DNA of 64,000 nucleotides from contig CM050454.1 in NCBI GenBank assembly GCA_027563935.2, positions 22,007,501 through 22,071,500 on the forward strand. The letters run 5' to 3'. Positions 54,345 to 64,000 of the stretch are shown piece by piece. The DNA is from Costus lasius. Lineage: Eukaryota; Streptophyta; Magnoliopsida; Zingiberales; Costaceae. Each line of letters opens with the position of its first letter. Position 1 is the first letter of the stretch. Below the pieces are notes generated by a model. It searched no databases, was not told the DNA's origin, and saw only the letters and a list, made by a program, of their open reading frames with translations. A program made the position numbers and the translations under genes.

Positions 54345-56616
54345 TACTCTATCTTAGCTTAATTTCTTTTATCCTAGTTTTTTTTAGAATTAATTTTTCT
54401 ATTATTTTTGAAAAAAAAATCTGCACTCTTCTCTCTGCAGTTTGCTTATTGAGTAGGTGTTTTCTCGCTGTGATTTTAAGAAACTAGGTTAAGAATAATT
54501 TTGAGCTTTGGCACAACATCGAAGTACTCATCTTTATCTATCATCTGGATATTTTTTCTGAGTTTTAAAGTTCATGGATCATTCTAAAACACATAGCAAC
54601 TTTTTGATTATGATTAATTTATGCAGCAGTTTTTTCTGACTGTTCTGATTAGTACTTTTGCTGCCACTTTTTGAGATGTTTCGATGACTTGAAACCCAAA
54701 TTTTCCACTTGGAATTGAAAGAACGCGTGTCATTCTATCTTGTGGATAAATTATTTTCATGAAAATATTTTCTCATCATTCTAGGACACATAGTAACTTT
54801 TTGAATTTTATTAACTTTTGTGCAATTTGTGCAGTTTTTAATCTGAGTAGCCTTCTTTCTGCTGATGCCCTAAATTTCTGATAGATTTTGATCCTTTGAT
54901 TTTCACATGTCTGAAAAGAATATCTCTTATTCTATTACGTGGTTCTGTCCATTTTCTATTTGGATCATTAAATCTTATTTTTGGGTAGGACTACTTTTCA
55001 TAAAAAATTCAAAAACTGCACTGTTTGCTTGCAATTTGTTATTGCTTCTTTTGCGTCCAGATTCAGAAATTTTCAAGGGAAACTGTCTTCCACCTCTTGC
55101 AGAGCATCACCAGCAGCTTCATGCTTCTTCTACTGCCCCTATTTCCATTGATTTGAATTATTTATGCAGTAGACTCTTCATTAGTGACTGATTTTTTTTC
55201 TACGCAGTGCTATCTCTCGCACCACCGGCTGACGATCTCACCTACAGGACTGTATTCTCTAGCAGGCCACTAGAGATTACTCACTCCATTGTCGGCACCA
55301 TCATTGCTAGTAGCTTTTCAGCTAGCATCTATTCCACCTCTGCCCGCTTGCATCAGCATCTTTCAGACCTCCGGTGACATCTCTGATTCTCCCTTGAGAA
55401 AATTATTTTTATCATTATTATTTTTTGAGACTGTTTTTGATCTGAGCCTTATGTACCTTAAATTTTTGCAGAAAATTTTCAAAAGACACATTTTTGGACC
55501 CAGCTGCATTGGCCTGACAATGACTGAGCATGATCTATATAGTTTTGTGAGTATCACTTGCACTCTTTTATTAATGACTATTTCATATAGTGCATCTTTG
55601 ACTTTATCATATTTATACTACTTATTGGTTTTCTCTTGAAAAATGATTTTATGGATATATGGAACTCATTGTTTTGAAGATGATATTATTCAAATTTGTT
55701 GAAATTGATGAAAGCATATGATCCACTTTCTACTATATAATGACATGATTTATTGATAAAATTTTTATTGATAAAATGTCTTCCTTGATGATGTGAGTAT
55801 TTATACTTGTGATTAGAGAAAAACCCTATCATGTTAGATTTATTTCTTCAGTGCATATCTATCTTTTGAAATTTGACATTGGTTGATGCATGAAACTTTG
55901 GATAGATGTGTTATTTGAGGAATAAGATCTAAAAGTGAAACTACTCCTTTAACTAAAATGTGCATATGAGTATGATTTGTGAATTGATATCAATTGATCA
56001 ACCTAGTAAATATTTAGTCTATTTTGCTATTTGTTGGGAAGGAAGAATCCAAGATCCATAAAAATAGTGAGAGACTCCCCTACTTGGCACTATGTAAAAT
56101 TGATAGTGGTACCTAAGACATGGGTTGAAGTCTATGCATGAAAAATAATGAGAGTGAAAAATAATAAGACTCCTCTATTTGGCACTGTGTAAAATTGACA
56201 GTGGTACCGAAGACAAGAGTTGAAGTCAAAAATAAAAAGTGTGTATCTAAGTGGGTACATGCCATCTTTACAAAAACAAACAAAATACATAAAAAAAAAA
56301 TCATGTGTCGAAAAAGATCTTGGAAACCTAATTCCTGTAAACAGAAGCATGATAGATTTGAACTGAAAACTGGGTGAAAGCATGAGATTGAAAATTCTAT
56401 TTATTATACAAGTTGCAAAGTTTTATTTAATTGAATTGTGGATCTAGAGGGTTGAGATCTAAGGATAATATGTTTATTTGAAGTTTTGTAAATCAATTGG
56501 TGGAATTTTTCATTGATGGGTTGTATTTTAGAAATTTATTGAGCATGAAAAGGTTATTCTGATGATCAATTTTTGATTTTTGCTTGAGGACAAGCAAAGT
56601 TTGAGCCTTATGTATT
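54345..56616 (+). other. Athila-C non-coding 3' region
   Basis: No supported ORF. Around 55540 the sequence again resembles Athila-A (TAGTTTTGTGAGTATC, as after the Athila-A 3' ORF), so the 54.4-55.5 kb stretch takes the place of the Athila-A 3' ORF with unrelated sequence. The duplicated 3'-UTR hairpin is at 56088-56108 and 56183-56203, and the pre-LTR stem TTTGCTTG/CAAGCAAA with loop AGGA at 56579-56598. Confidence 0.65.
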
Positions 56617-58334
56617 TAATGACACCAAAATTTATAGTAAATTTCATGCCATTTTATATTTCTTTTCGTGTCATATTTATTAACTTTTGCTTGTTTTTAA
56701 GCATTATTTGCTAAATATTACGGAATCTACAGAATTTCTTATTTTTCATGAATTTCATATAAAAGTGCCATATTTTGATGGATTTTGAAGGATTTGAGCG
56801 CACCAATGGATTCAGGACGTCAAAACGAAGCCGCCCGCCAATTTTCATGCAAATCGGAGCGAGTTTGAAAAATACACCCGGGTGTAATGGATATTACGGG
56901 TGTAATTTCTGCCCAAAAATATGGCAGTGCCATAAAAAATAACACGAGCCATAATTTAGAGCAATTTCTGACCAGAAAGTTCAGTTGATTTTACGGCACT
57001 GCCGTAATTTATTTTACGGCCGTAATTTGCACTAGGTTGCGCGACTCTTACGGGCCTGAAACTTGCGAGGGCCATAACTTTTGATCTAGAGCTCCAAATC
57101 GAGATCCAAAAGATGTTCTGGACTCGTGTTTAAGAGGGGAAGACGCACGAAGTGGAAGGGGGTATCCAGTATCGAGGGAGAAATCACCAGAAAGGCAGCT
57201 AGGGTTTGGCCTCGCGTCGAGAGGCGTAGAGGGCACCTCAGGCCGTGATTTTCACTCAGAAGCTTCGCCTAGAGGAGAGGAGGACGTACCAGAAGTTTCA
57301 GAGGAAGAGGAGTTCGATCGGAGGAGGAATTGATGAAATTGGTGGTGATAGCACTATTCATCAAGTTTTCCTGCAAATTACGGCACCTGTTTTGTAACCT
57401 TTCTTCTTCCCTTCTTCGATTTTTGACTATTTGAAAATATGCTTTATTGTAATTCTTCCTCCATGCAAGCTTAATCCTATATTGGGACATAGGGTTTTAA
57501 TGATTAGATAACTCTTTTCTTTCGTCATGATAATCTTTGTTGTGATAATTTTACTCTTGTGATAAATTGTGCTTAGATTCTCTATAATTGCATGTTATTA
57601 ATTATGTTCTTAGAGTTTTCACAATGAGACTGAAAGGTGATTTGCTTGAGAGCTTGGAACCCTAGAATTGCATGTTAGGAACCCTTCCTTAGGTAGATCC
57701 TATTTGATCTGTTCTAGTAGAATAATTGCCATGATTATAACATGTATCTATAGATCGATGTCTATTTGTCAAACGTGGAGATCTTGCACGAAAGTGAGGA
57801 TCGGAATGTTGGAGATCCATGAGTAGAACTAGTGTAGAGACTCGGATGCACGAAAGTGATCCTGAGATTCCACTAGAGATTATCAACCTAGAATTCGGAT
57901 GCACAAAAGTGATCTTTGAATTCTCTGATTGATGATTTATTTATCTCTACGTGATTGTCTGCACGAAAGTGAGATAATCCCTTTATAAAGTAAATTAGGT
58001 CTTTATCGTAGCAAGATTTGATTGACGAACCTTTTTATTTATATCTTATCATTGAAATTAAGGTGGATGAAACCCTAGTCCCATATTTATCTCTCTGATT
58101 ATCTGAGTTCGTGTGTTTTCCATTATTACTTTGCACTAGAATCGGTTCGCTTAGCTAGTAAGAATACCCCTATTTGGTACTTAACAATAAGGTCCTTGTG
58201 GATTCGATACTTTTCTTTATTACTTCGATAGTTCCGTGCACTTGCGGAAGCCTATCAAGTTTTTAGCGCCGTTGCCGGGGATTAGTCCAAGGTACATGCG
58301 TGCCAGACTTGTAGTGTTCCCTTTCGGGCTATCA
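56617..58334 (+). repeat. Athila-C 3' LTR, 1718 bp
   Basis: The start reads TAATGACACC, so the canonical TG is mutated to TA; the end is TTTCGGGCTATCA followed by the duplication CTTTG. Similarity to the 5' LTR is high, with a moderate number of substitutions and small indels. Confidence 0.9.
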
Positions 58335-58662
58335 CTTTGTTCTGTGAAGTTTTCGGCCTGAAGGAAATCCCGGCCGTGAAGCTCTCTGTGAGTTCTGCTG
58401 GCTGGCGACTGGGGGCTAACTCTGTTTTGGCCCAAATTTGACGTGTGGCTTCGTTTTCGCATAAGAAATTGTCTCATGGCCTTAGAATCTCCAAAATATG
58501 TTGAAAAAGGGTGATTTTACCTAAAATTCTACAAAAACACCAAAAAGTGAAGATTCCGAAGATATGAAGGAAATAAGCCTATAAAGAGTATAAAAGTGTC
58601 AAAATAACCCTAGATTTAGCATGAAATGACCATCAAAATTACTACCATAATGCAAGGCATCA
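58335..58662 (-). repeat. Athila-B 3' LTR, proximal part
   Basis: On the minus strand the LTR starts at 58662 with TGATGCCTTGCATTATGG and runs to the Athila-C insertion. Just upstream on the minus strand lies the pre-LTR hairpin. Confidence 0.85.
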
Positions 58663-59850
58663 AAATACTCCAGACTTAAATCTTTGCTTGTCCTCAAGCA
58701 ATAAAATAAGATGAAATACATGATGGGTGTAAGAATAATCTTTTGTGTTGAGGCATACATCCAAGTTAGAAAAACATTTAATAACAATCCAAAGTCTAAT
58801 TAGGAGAAATCAAGTAAATGGTTGTTTCAAGTGTTCAACAGTTTAATCCCACAATTTCTAGATGCCAAACAACCTTGTAAGCAACAAACATAGGATTCAA
58901 TCAAGCCTACACATAACACTCATGCAATTCCAATCCTCCCTATTCAAATCGTTGGGGTTAACTCAAATGTTCCATCAGGGTATGGTACACTGATTATTGC
59001 AATAGACTTCAACTCATAACCTTAGGTACCATTGCCAATTTTTCGCAATGCCAAGTAGAGGAGTCTCTTAATTGATTTCAACTTCCCATCCCTTAGATTT
59101 CAACTCATGTCCTTCGGTACCACTGCCAATTTTTCGCAGTGCCAAGTAGAGGAATCTAAGGGTGATTTTTTTTTATTCAGCAGTTGATAACATATCCTTT
59201 TTGACAAATGTAGTGTCTCCCCAACAACAGAAAGGAATTAAAAGAAAAACTAAGCAAATATGTATCTTAATATGATTCTCATGTAAGTTGCAAGCCTTAG
59301 TTGATTTAACAATCATAGAAATGTTTGACCCACTAATGAACATCTCAAACCAATCCAAATCACAAAATTTCAAAATCATAGAATACATGGACATGATCAA
59401 AAAGTAACTCTAACAAGGAGGTATTACTCCAGACTTAATTCTTTGATCATTTCTACCCAATTATGCATTCAGCTCATAAAATTTTCAAAATGGCTATCAT
59501 AGGACAATTCATACACATGCAAAAAAAAATTTCACACAACTCATATGAAAAGCATACTAACCATAACAGAGTGCGGACTCAAGCAAGAAAGTATGTCATA
59601 CAGTCACAAGGTGGGGCCTGAAGATATGGACCAGGCCCACGAATAAGATGGCATATAAGATACAATGCCAGAATATCCATCATAGAATAACAGTATCAAT
59701 CACAACAAACCATGACAAGTCAAACGGTCATATAGAAAGGAAGGGAGAAGACCGGAGTAAAGAAAGCTCACTCACTCTAAAAGTTTGCATAGTCCTCTAT
59801 GCAATGCCATGATGTGAGAGGAGTGGATGATGATACCGGTGTCCGGGAAA
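58663..59850 (-). other. Athila-B 3' UTR with conserved hairpins
   Basis: No gene is seen. On the minus strand the duplicated hairpin occurs at 59136-59141 with 59121-59126 (stem CACTGC/GCAGTG) and at 59045-59050 with 59030-59035 (CATTGC/GCAATG). The pre-LTR hairpin lies at 58684-58701. Each duplicated copy is followed by the same GAAGGACATGAGTTGAA-like word. Confidence 0.7.
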
Positions 59851-61246
59851 CTACCTCCGCTTGCGCAAGCGAGAGCTAGAAGCTCGGGAGCTCTTGCTCT
59901 TCCCGCGTGCGTTATAATCTGGCTCGGCCTCCTCGTCAGAGGAAATGTCCATGCAAGTCATGTTTTCTTCATTGAGGAAAGAGAGGCGCTCATCCATACT
60001 TGATAGCTTCTCCCAAACGGACCCCATCATTTTGTGTTGCCGCTGCATATGTGCATCCATGGACTCCCAACGGGAGGAATGATCCTGCTGGATGTAGGTA
60101 ACAGTGGTGTCCAAGTGATCAATCATCTCATGCTGATGGAGTTGCTCCTCCCTAATTTCCTGCAACACAGACATCATAGAATCATGAGAGGAGGTGCCGC
60201 CAAAGGAAAAGGCGCCAGGGGCTGGTGGTGCAGTGTCGATAGGGTCAGGCTGTGGGTCTTCAGTCGGCTGGATACGCCAGTTTCCTCACACTCTAACTGA
60301 TGTGCGCTCTGGGTTCGGCAAAGGCAGGCAGAAGGGGTTCCCCTTGAATGTCATACAGTAGGAGTCTCCCATGCGTGCAATCAGCTTCATGGCAACACAA
60401 GACTCGATGTCGAGCCTGTTGTTGCCAGTAGCCTCTAATGTGCCGTATGGAATGATACCCAGGGAAACTGCCAAAGGAGTGATCAAGCCGCCAATCACAA
60501 TCGCCCCCTTCAAAGAACGGGCGATGCGGCTGAACTGCTTTGCCAAATAATATCCGAAGTCTACTCTGAAACTGTGAAGCATACACCATAGATAAAACAA
60601 CTCGATCTGCCGAACCATGCCATCGCTCTCACCGCGGCTAAAGAGGGTGTGGGCCAATACGCGGTGCACATATTTGATTACAGGGTTGCAAAGACTGGAG
60701 GCATGGGCCACGCGAGCGGAGTAGATATGCTCATTGGTAATTGCTTCCCATAAATTCTGTTCACTGTACTCGGTGGGGACCTTGCGTGCACATGGTTCAG
60801 GAAAACCATAAATGCTGCATAACTGTGATAGAGTAAGGATATGCTCGATATTACCAAGACGGAAGGTCAGGCAGCCTGGATCGTCCTCAAGGATAGGGTC
60901 TGCCTTTACTTCCAAAGAGCTTAGAAACTCCAGTGTGATGCCAATGTAGGTGGGAGAGGATAGTCGCTGAAACTGTTCCCAACCGACTGCAACGTACATC
61001 AAGTCGACATCTTCTAGCATCCCAAGCATCTGCTACGTGCCTCTGTCTAGATACCGCGTGTTGAGCACGTGACGTTGCCGCAGCGTCTGATACCGTGCCT
61101 CTTGCCCGGCGTTCCGGAAGATGATCCCGAACTCGTTCAGGGGAGAGACATAGGGCTGTGGTCGGCTGGCAGATGTGCGCTCATGACGAGACGAAGAGGA
61201 GCCTGGTGTGGCCGAAGATGGCCAGTAAGATGGAGGAGGCGGCGTC
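59851..61246 (-). pseudogene. Athila-B 3' ORF, plant-transposon-protein family
   Basis: A single phase runs from the copia junction at 61246 to 59851, broken by a TAG near 61033 and a TGA near 60286. The conserved domain matches the Athila-A ORF: LEFLSSLEVKADP, IKYVHRVLAHTLFSRGE, MVRQIELFYLWCML and GAIVIGGLITPLAVSL. After a Pro-rich linker comes a predicted coiled coil (SVLQEIREEQLHQHEMIDHL, ERLSFLNEEN), an acidic patch and a basic, Ser-rich end (SSRASSSRLRKRR). Its function is unknown. The N-terminus is displaced by the copia insertion. Confidence 0.85.
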
Positions 61247-62893
61247 TGAAAGAACCCCTTTCTAGAGGGGGGCGAAACCCAGCATGGCGCATTATAAACA
61301 TTTAGGCAGCGGATTAGGGTTTCATGGATCGGCTTCATGTGATATGATCAACCATAAAAATTCGATTGCATAGAAGAGATAAAACTCATACCATAGCCAT
61401 TTCAAGATGGCGTCTAGGAAGCAAAGATCAAAGCAGATCTTCTCCAGAGGTGACGCACACAGTTGATGTCGCCTACTCCTCTTTGCGATTCTTGTGCTAG
61501 CAAGATCCAAAGAAGTCTTTGATCGAAATGGAAAGGGAAGGAGATCTTTTCTCTTTGCCGAATTCTCCTCAAGCTCCAAGGCGCCGTCACCCAAAAGAAA
61601 CGAGAGGAATATGCGTTCAAGAGGCGAGAATAGAGAACCCTCTCTATTCGAACGTGAGAGTCATGGTTGCTAAAAATAGCACCACTCACCGCCCAACATG
61701 TTCACGCTAAGTGAACTTGTCGCCTAGACTTGAACCATTTTGGTTCAATTTAATTTTGGTTCAATAACCAAATAAACCAATCGACATGGCCTAGATCACA
61801 TTAAAACCCTAAGGTTCCAGATCTAACCGTTGATCTCTTTGATGCTCCTGATCTGACCGATCTAGCATCCATTCTCTCGATCGAAGCTTACCGATCTCAA
61901 GCCCTAATCAATCAAACATGATCAGACTAGATCTCACTTACAATCAGAGATTAAATCCCTTTAAACTGAACCTGAACAATTCAGTCCACACGATCTGACT
62001 TAAGTAAGCCATATCATCAATTGTGCGACCCTGAGGGTTTCCTTAAAACGTCGGTAACGATAATTCACATTATCACGATCAGTGAGGGGTATCTAGCAAC
62101 ACATCACTGTCTCCCGATATCAAGGAAAGAGTCTTCCAAGACTACACCCAAAAACAGCACAAGTGTGAATCAATTCACAAGGCATGCATATTTCCTTTAC
62201 CACTGGATGTTCTTATTGGACAAGCCTGTCAAGCTCGTAACTCCAATATGATGAGCATGATTAGAACAGATGAACACTGTCACCTGGGTATGGCCATACA
62301 CTTTCTCAATCATCTCATCCAGGGGGCCCCTTTAGAACATCACACTCCTTCAACAAGGAGACGGCAATCCTATGTCTATCACTAGTGCTCTAACCTGACT
62401 CAAGCTCACCATCCAAGATAGTCTATAATCATTATGTTTCAAATGATATTGAACCATCTCAAAACAATGACAATCATCATTTAGAAAACACAAGTGATCT
62501 CAAGTCAGAGGAAATGTGCCACTTGTCTTAATCAAGGAACATTCACATTGTGACAAACAATTGAACATCCTAGTAGGGTCTGTCCAGTACATCCAATGTA
62601 CCCATGAGTCTACATCTTATTCCATGCTCGAAGCATCCTATAAGATTAGAACACATATTAGTCTTAACCATATCAAGGCTGTCTCATGTTCACCAAGATA
62701 CATCGACTAAGGACATAATAGCATGTCAGCCCAGCTGAACAGCTTTGAGACATTATTCAGAAGAACATATATTGCAGCAGACAATGTAAACAACCGAATA
62801 ATAACCATGCCTTTATAAACATAACAGTTTATTACATGATACAGATACTTTCCCACAGGCCTCAAACATTAGCCTTAAGGGCATACCCCAACA
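61247..62893 (-). repeat. copia 3' LTR, 1647 bp
   Basis: In sense orientation it begins TGTTGGGGTATGCCC at 62893 and ends TCTTTCA at 61247. It is related throughout to the solo LTR at 45113-46779, with many substitutions and indels, so both come from one family but separate insertions. Open frames across its border (61033-61338) are a chance fusion of LTR and Athila-B ORF. Confidence 0.88.
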
Positions 62894-62913
62894 ATCTCCC
62901 ACTTGCACTTAAT

Positions 62914-63999
62914 CTAATGGTTGAGAAATCTCAAACCCATATTATTACAGTGCTTCTCATGCTTCTGCTGCGCCAGAGGCTTGGTAAGCGGGTCTGCCAG
63001 ATTGTCATCTGTATGAACCTTGCAGATTTTGATCTCGCCACGATCTATGATCTCCCTGATCAAGTGAAACCGTCTCAGTATGTGCTTGGACTTCTGGTGC
63101 GACCGTGGTTCCTTTGCTTGTGCGATTGCTCCAGTGTTATCACAGAAGATAACCAAAGGATCTGCACTCGAAGGAACAACACCAAGTTCTCTCACGAACT
63201 TACGAATCCACACTGCCTCCTTGGATGCTTCCGAGGCTGCAACATACTCGGCTTCTGTTGTGGAATCAGCAACAGTTGACTGTTTGAAACTTTTCCACAC
63301 CACTGCTCCTCCATTCAAGCTAAAAACATAGCCTGATTGCGATCGGAAATCATCCTGGTCAGACTGGAACGAAGCGTCAGTATATCCTTCAATACTGAGT
63401 TCTTCCTGACCACCATATATCAAGAACATATCTTTGGTCCTCCGCAGATATTTTAAGATGTTCTTGACTGCAATCCAGTGCGCCATACCTGGATTACTCT
63501 GGTAACGACTGGTTACGCTTAACCCGTAAGCGACGTCTGGGCGAGTACACAACATCGCATACATAATGGAACCAATAGCCGAAGCATAAGGCGTATTGTC
63601 CATTTCATCTTTCTCAGTCTGTGTTTGTGGACACTGACTCTTCGAAAGATTCAGACCATGTCTGACTGGAAGATATCCACGTTTAGAATTCTCTAAATGA
63701 AATCTCTCCAGGACCTTATCGATGTAAGTACTCTGGCACAGCCCGAGAAGCCTCTTAGATCTATCCCTGTAGATCTTCACACCTAACACATAGGCTGCTT
63801 CTCCTAAATCTTTCATCTGGAAACACTTCCTCAGCCATGCTTTAACAGCATGCATTTCAGGAATGTCATTTCCAATGATCAAGATGTCATCGACGTAGAG
63901 GACTAGGAAAGTAATCACGCTCCCACTAAACCTCTTATATACACACGGGTCATCCTCGTTCTTGATGAAACCAAATTCAGTGACTGATTCATCAAAACG
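62914..63999 (-). CDS. copia polyprotein, end of RT and RNase H
   Basis: The frame is open from the window edge to the stop at 62914, about 360 residues. It starts inside RT (NEDDPCVYKR, then the catalytic YVDDIL). It continues with DLGEAAYVLGVKIYRDRS and MYAMLCTRPDVAYGL, and RNase H with GYTDASFQSDQDD, STTEAEYVAASEASKEA and the late DNTGAIAQAKEPRSHQKSKH. The ending DPLTKPLAQQKHEKH is typical for plant copia elements. RNase H would remove the RNA template during copying. No break is visible, so this element may be fairly young. The lineage within copia was not fixed. Confidence 0.9.
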   Translation of the reverse strand, partial: RFDESVTEFGFIKNEDDPCVYKRFSGSVITFLVLYVDDILIIGNDIPEMHAVKAWLRKCFQMKDLGEAAYVLGVKIYRDRSKRLLGLCQSTYIDKVLERFHLENSKRGYLPVRHGLNLSKSQCPQTQTEKDEMDNTPYASAIGSIMYAMLCTRPDVAYGLSVTSRYQSNPGMAHWIAVKNILKYLRRTKDMFLIYGGQEELSIEGYTDASFQSDQDDFRSQSGYVFSLNGGAVVWKSFKQSTVADSTTEAEYVAASEASKEAVWIRKFVRELGVVPSSADPLVIFCDNTGAIAQAKEPRSHQKSKHILRRFHLIREIIDRGEIKICKVHTDDNLADPLTKPLAQQKHEKHCNNMGLRFLNH

Positions 64000-64000
64000 A

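Larger units (their letters stand above)
51066..58334 (+). mobile_element. Athila-type element 'C', non-autonomous, TSD CTTTG
   Basis: The LTRs (51066-52808 and 56617-58334) and the duplication CTTTG at 51061-51065 and 58335-58339 define a 7.27-kb element inside the Athila-B LTR. It has a perfect tRNA-Asp primer site, one 397-codon ORF with a zinc knuckle, the CTTGGG/CCCAAG hairpin, a 2.2-kb non-coding stretch with the duplicated 3'-UTR hairpin, and the pre-LTR hairpin. Gag core, protease, RT, integrase and the plant-transposon-protein ORF are all absent. It is a mobile RNA that must rely on proteins from elsewhere. Confidence 0.9.
49945..61246 (-). mobile_element. Athila-type element 'B', 3' part
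   Basis: On the minus strand the visible part is a 3' ORF (61246-59851), a 3' UTR with the Athila hairpins, and a 3' LTR from 58662 (TGATGCCTTGCATT) to 49945 (ending GTGGGACGTGTCA), split by Athila-C. GTCTC borders the LTR end at 49940-49944 as the candidate target duplication; its partner is outside the window. The copia element at 61247 interrupts the 3' ORF near its N-terminus. Gag, any pol and the 5' LTR lie beyond the right edge or are absent. Confidence 0.85.
61247..64000 (-). mobile_element. Ty1/copia element, 3' part
   Basis: On the minus strand the end of pol (63999-62914) is followed by a purine tract (AAGTGGGAGATTG, 62892-62904) and the 3' LTR (62893-61247). GCGTC borders the LTR at 61242-61246 as the candidate target duplication. 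The 5' part is beyond the right edge. It interrupts the Athila-B 3' ORF. Confidence 0.9.

Noticed and set aside
54907..55639. Captured host gene exons in Athila-C
   Set aside because: Two short open frames (94 and 116 codons) lie in the region that takes the place of the Athila-A 3' ORF, but neither shows a domain or splice structure I recognise.
61033..61338. Start of the Athila-B 3' ORF upstream of 61247
   Set aside because: Residues before the junction are encoded by the copia LTR, so the apparent N-terminus is a chance fusion across the insertion border.

Overview
This window comes from the nuclear genome of a flowering plant. One host gene is recognisable: an intron-bearing RGG-box RNA-binding protein gene with telo-box motifs upstream. 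Nearly everything else is plant mobile DNA, mainly Ty3/gypsy elements of the Athila and Tat lineages, with Ty1/copia and hAT remnants. I saw no bacterial-style operons, CRISPR, rRNA or tRNA genes. The species cannot be told from the sequence.

Layout. 1-4195 is an AT-rich, gene-poor flank with a perfect 367-bp tandem duplication. 4196-5262 (minus) holds the first three exons of the RGG-box gene; its 3' half is not in the window. 5599-6900 is a GC-rich solo LTR with a CCTAG target duplication. 7798-10004 is a decayed hAT transposase. From about 10.7 kb to the right edge there is one stack of nested retrotransposons. The base is an old minus-strand gypsy element (here 'D'), with gag near 49.9 kb and its 3' LTR spread over 44060-41124 and then below 11326. 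Its LTR was hit by Athila-A (11327-41118, TSD GAACA) and by an element now reduced to a solo LTR (41704-43176, TSD GTTGC). Its integrase was hit by a copia element now a solo LTR (45113-46779, TSD GAAGA). Its gag was hit by Athila-B (minus, from 49945 rightwards). Athila-A carries a young Tat element in its gag (14213-33683, TSD TGGTG) with two 5.17-kb LTRs. Athila-B carries Athila-C in its 3' LTR (51066-58334, TSD CTTTG) and a copia element in its ORF2 (61247 to the right edge, minus).

How the parts work together. Tat encodes gag, protease, RT, two RNase H domains and integrase, in frames broken at four places. Athila-A and Athila-C encode no RT or integrase and would depend on enzymes supplied by others. 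Athila-A has gag, protease and a long 3' ORF of the plant-transposon-protein family; Athila-B has a relative of that ORF. Athila-C has one ORF with a CCHC knuckle, acidic repeats and a C-terminal hydrophobic segment.

Main novelty. The Athila-type elements share RNA-like structure that ordinary annotation would miss. Their LTRs contain a tandem array of hairpins capped by GNRA tetraloops (GAAA or GAGA), whose outer stems differ in sequence but stay complementary. They also share a CTTGGG/CCCAAG hairpin between the coding regions, a tandemly duplicated 3'-UTR hairpin with paired base changes, and an 8-bp hairpin just before the 3' LTR. These look like a cis-acting RNA system kept by elements that lack their own enzymes. 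All pairings were found by eye and need covariance testing.
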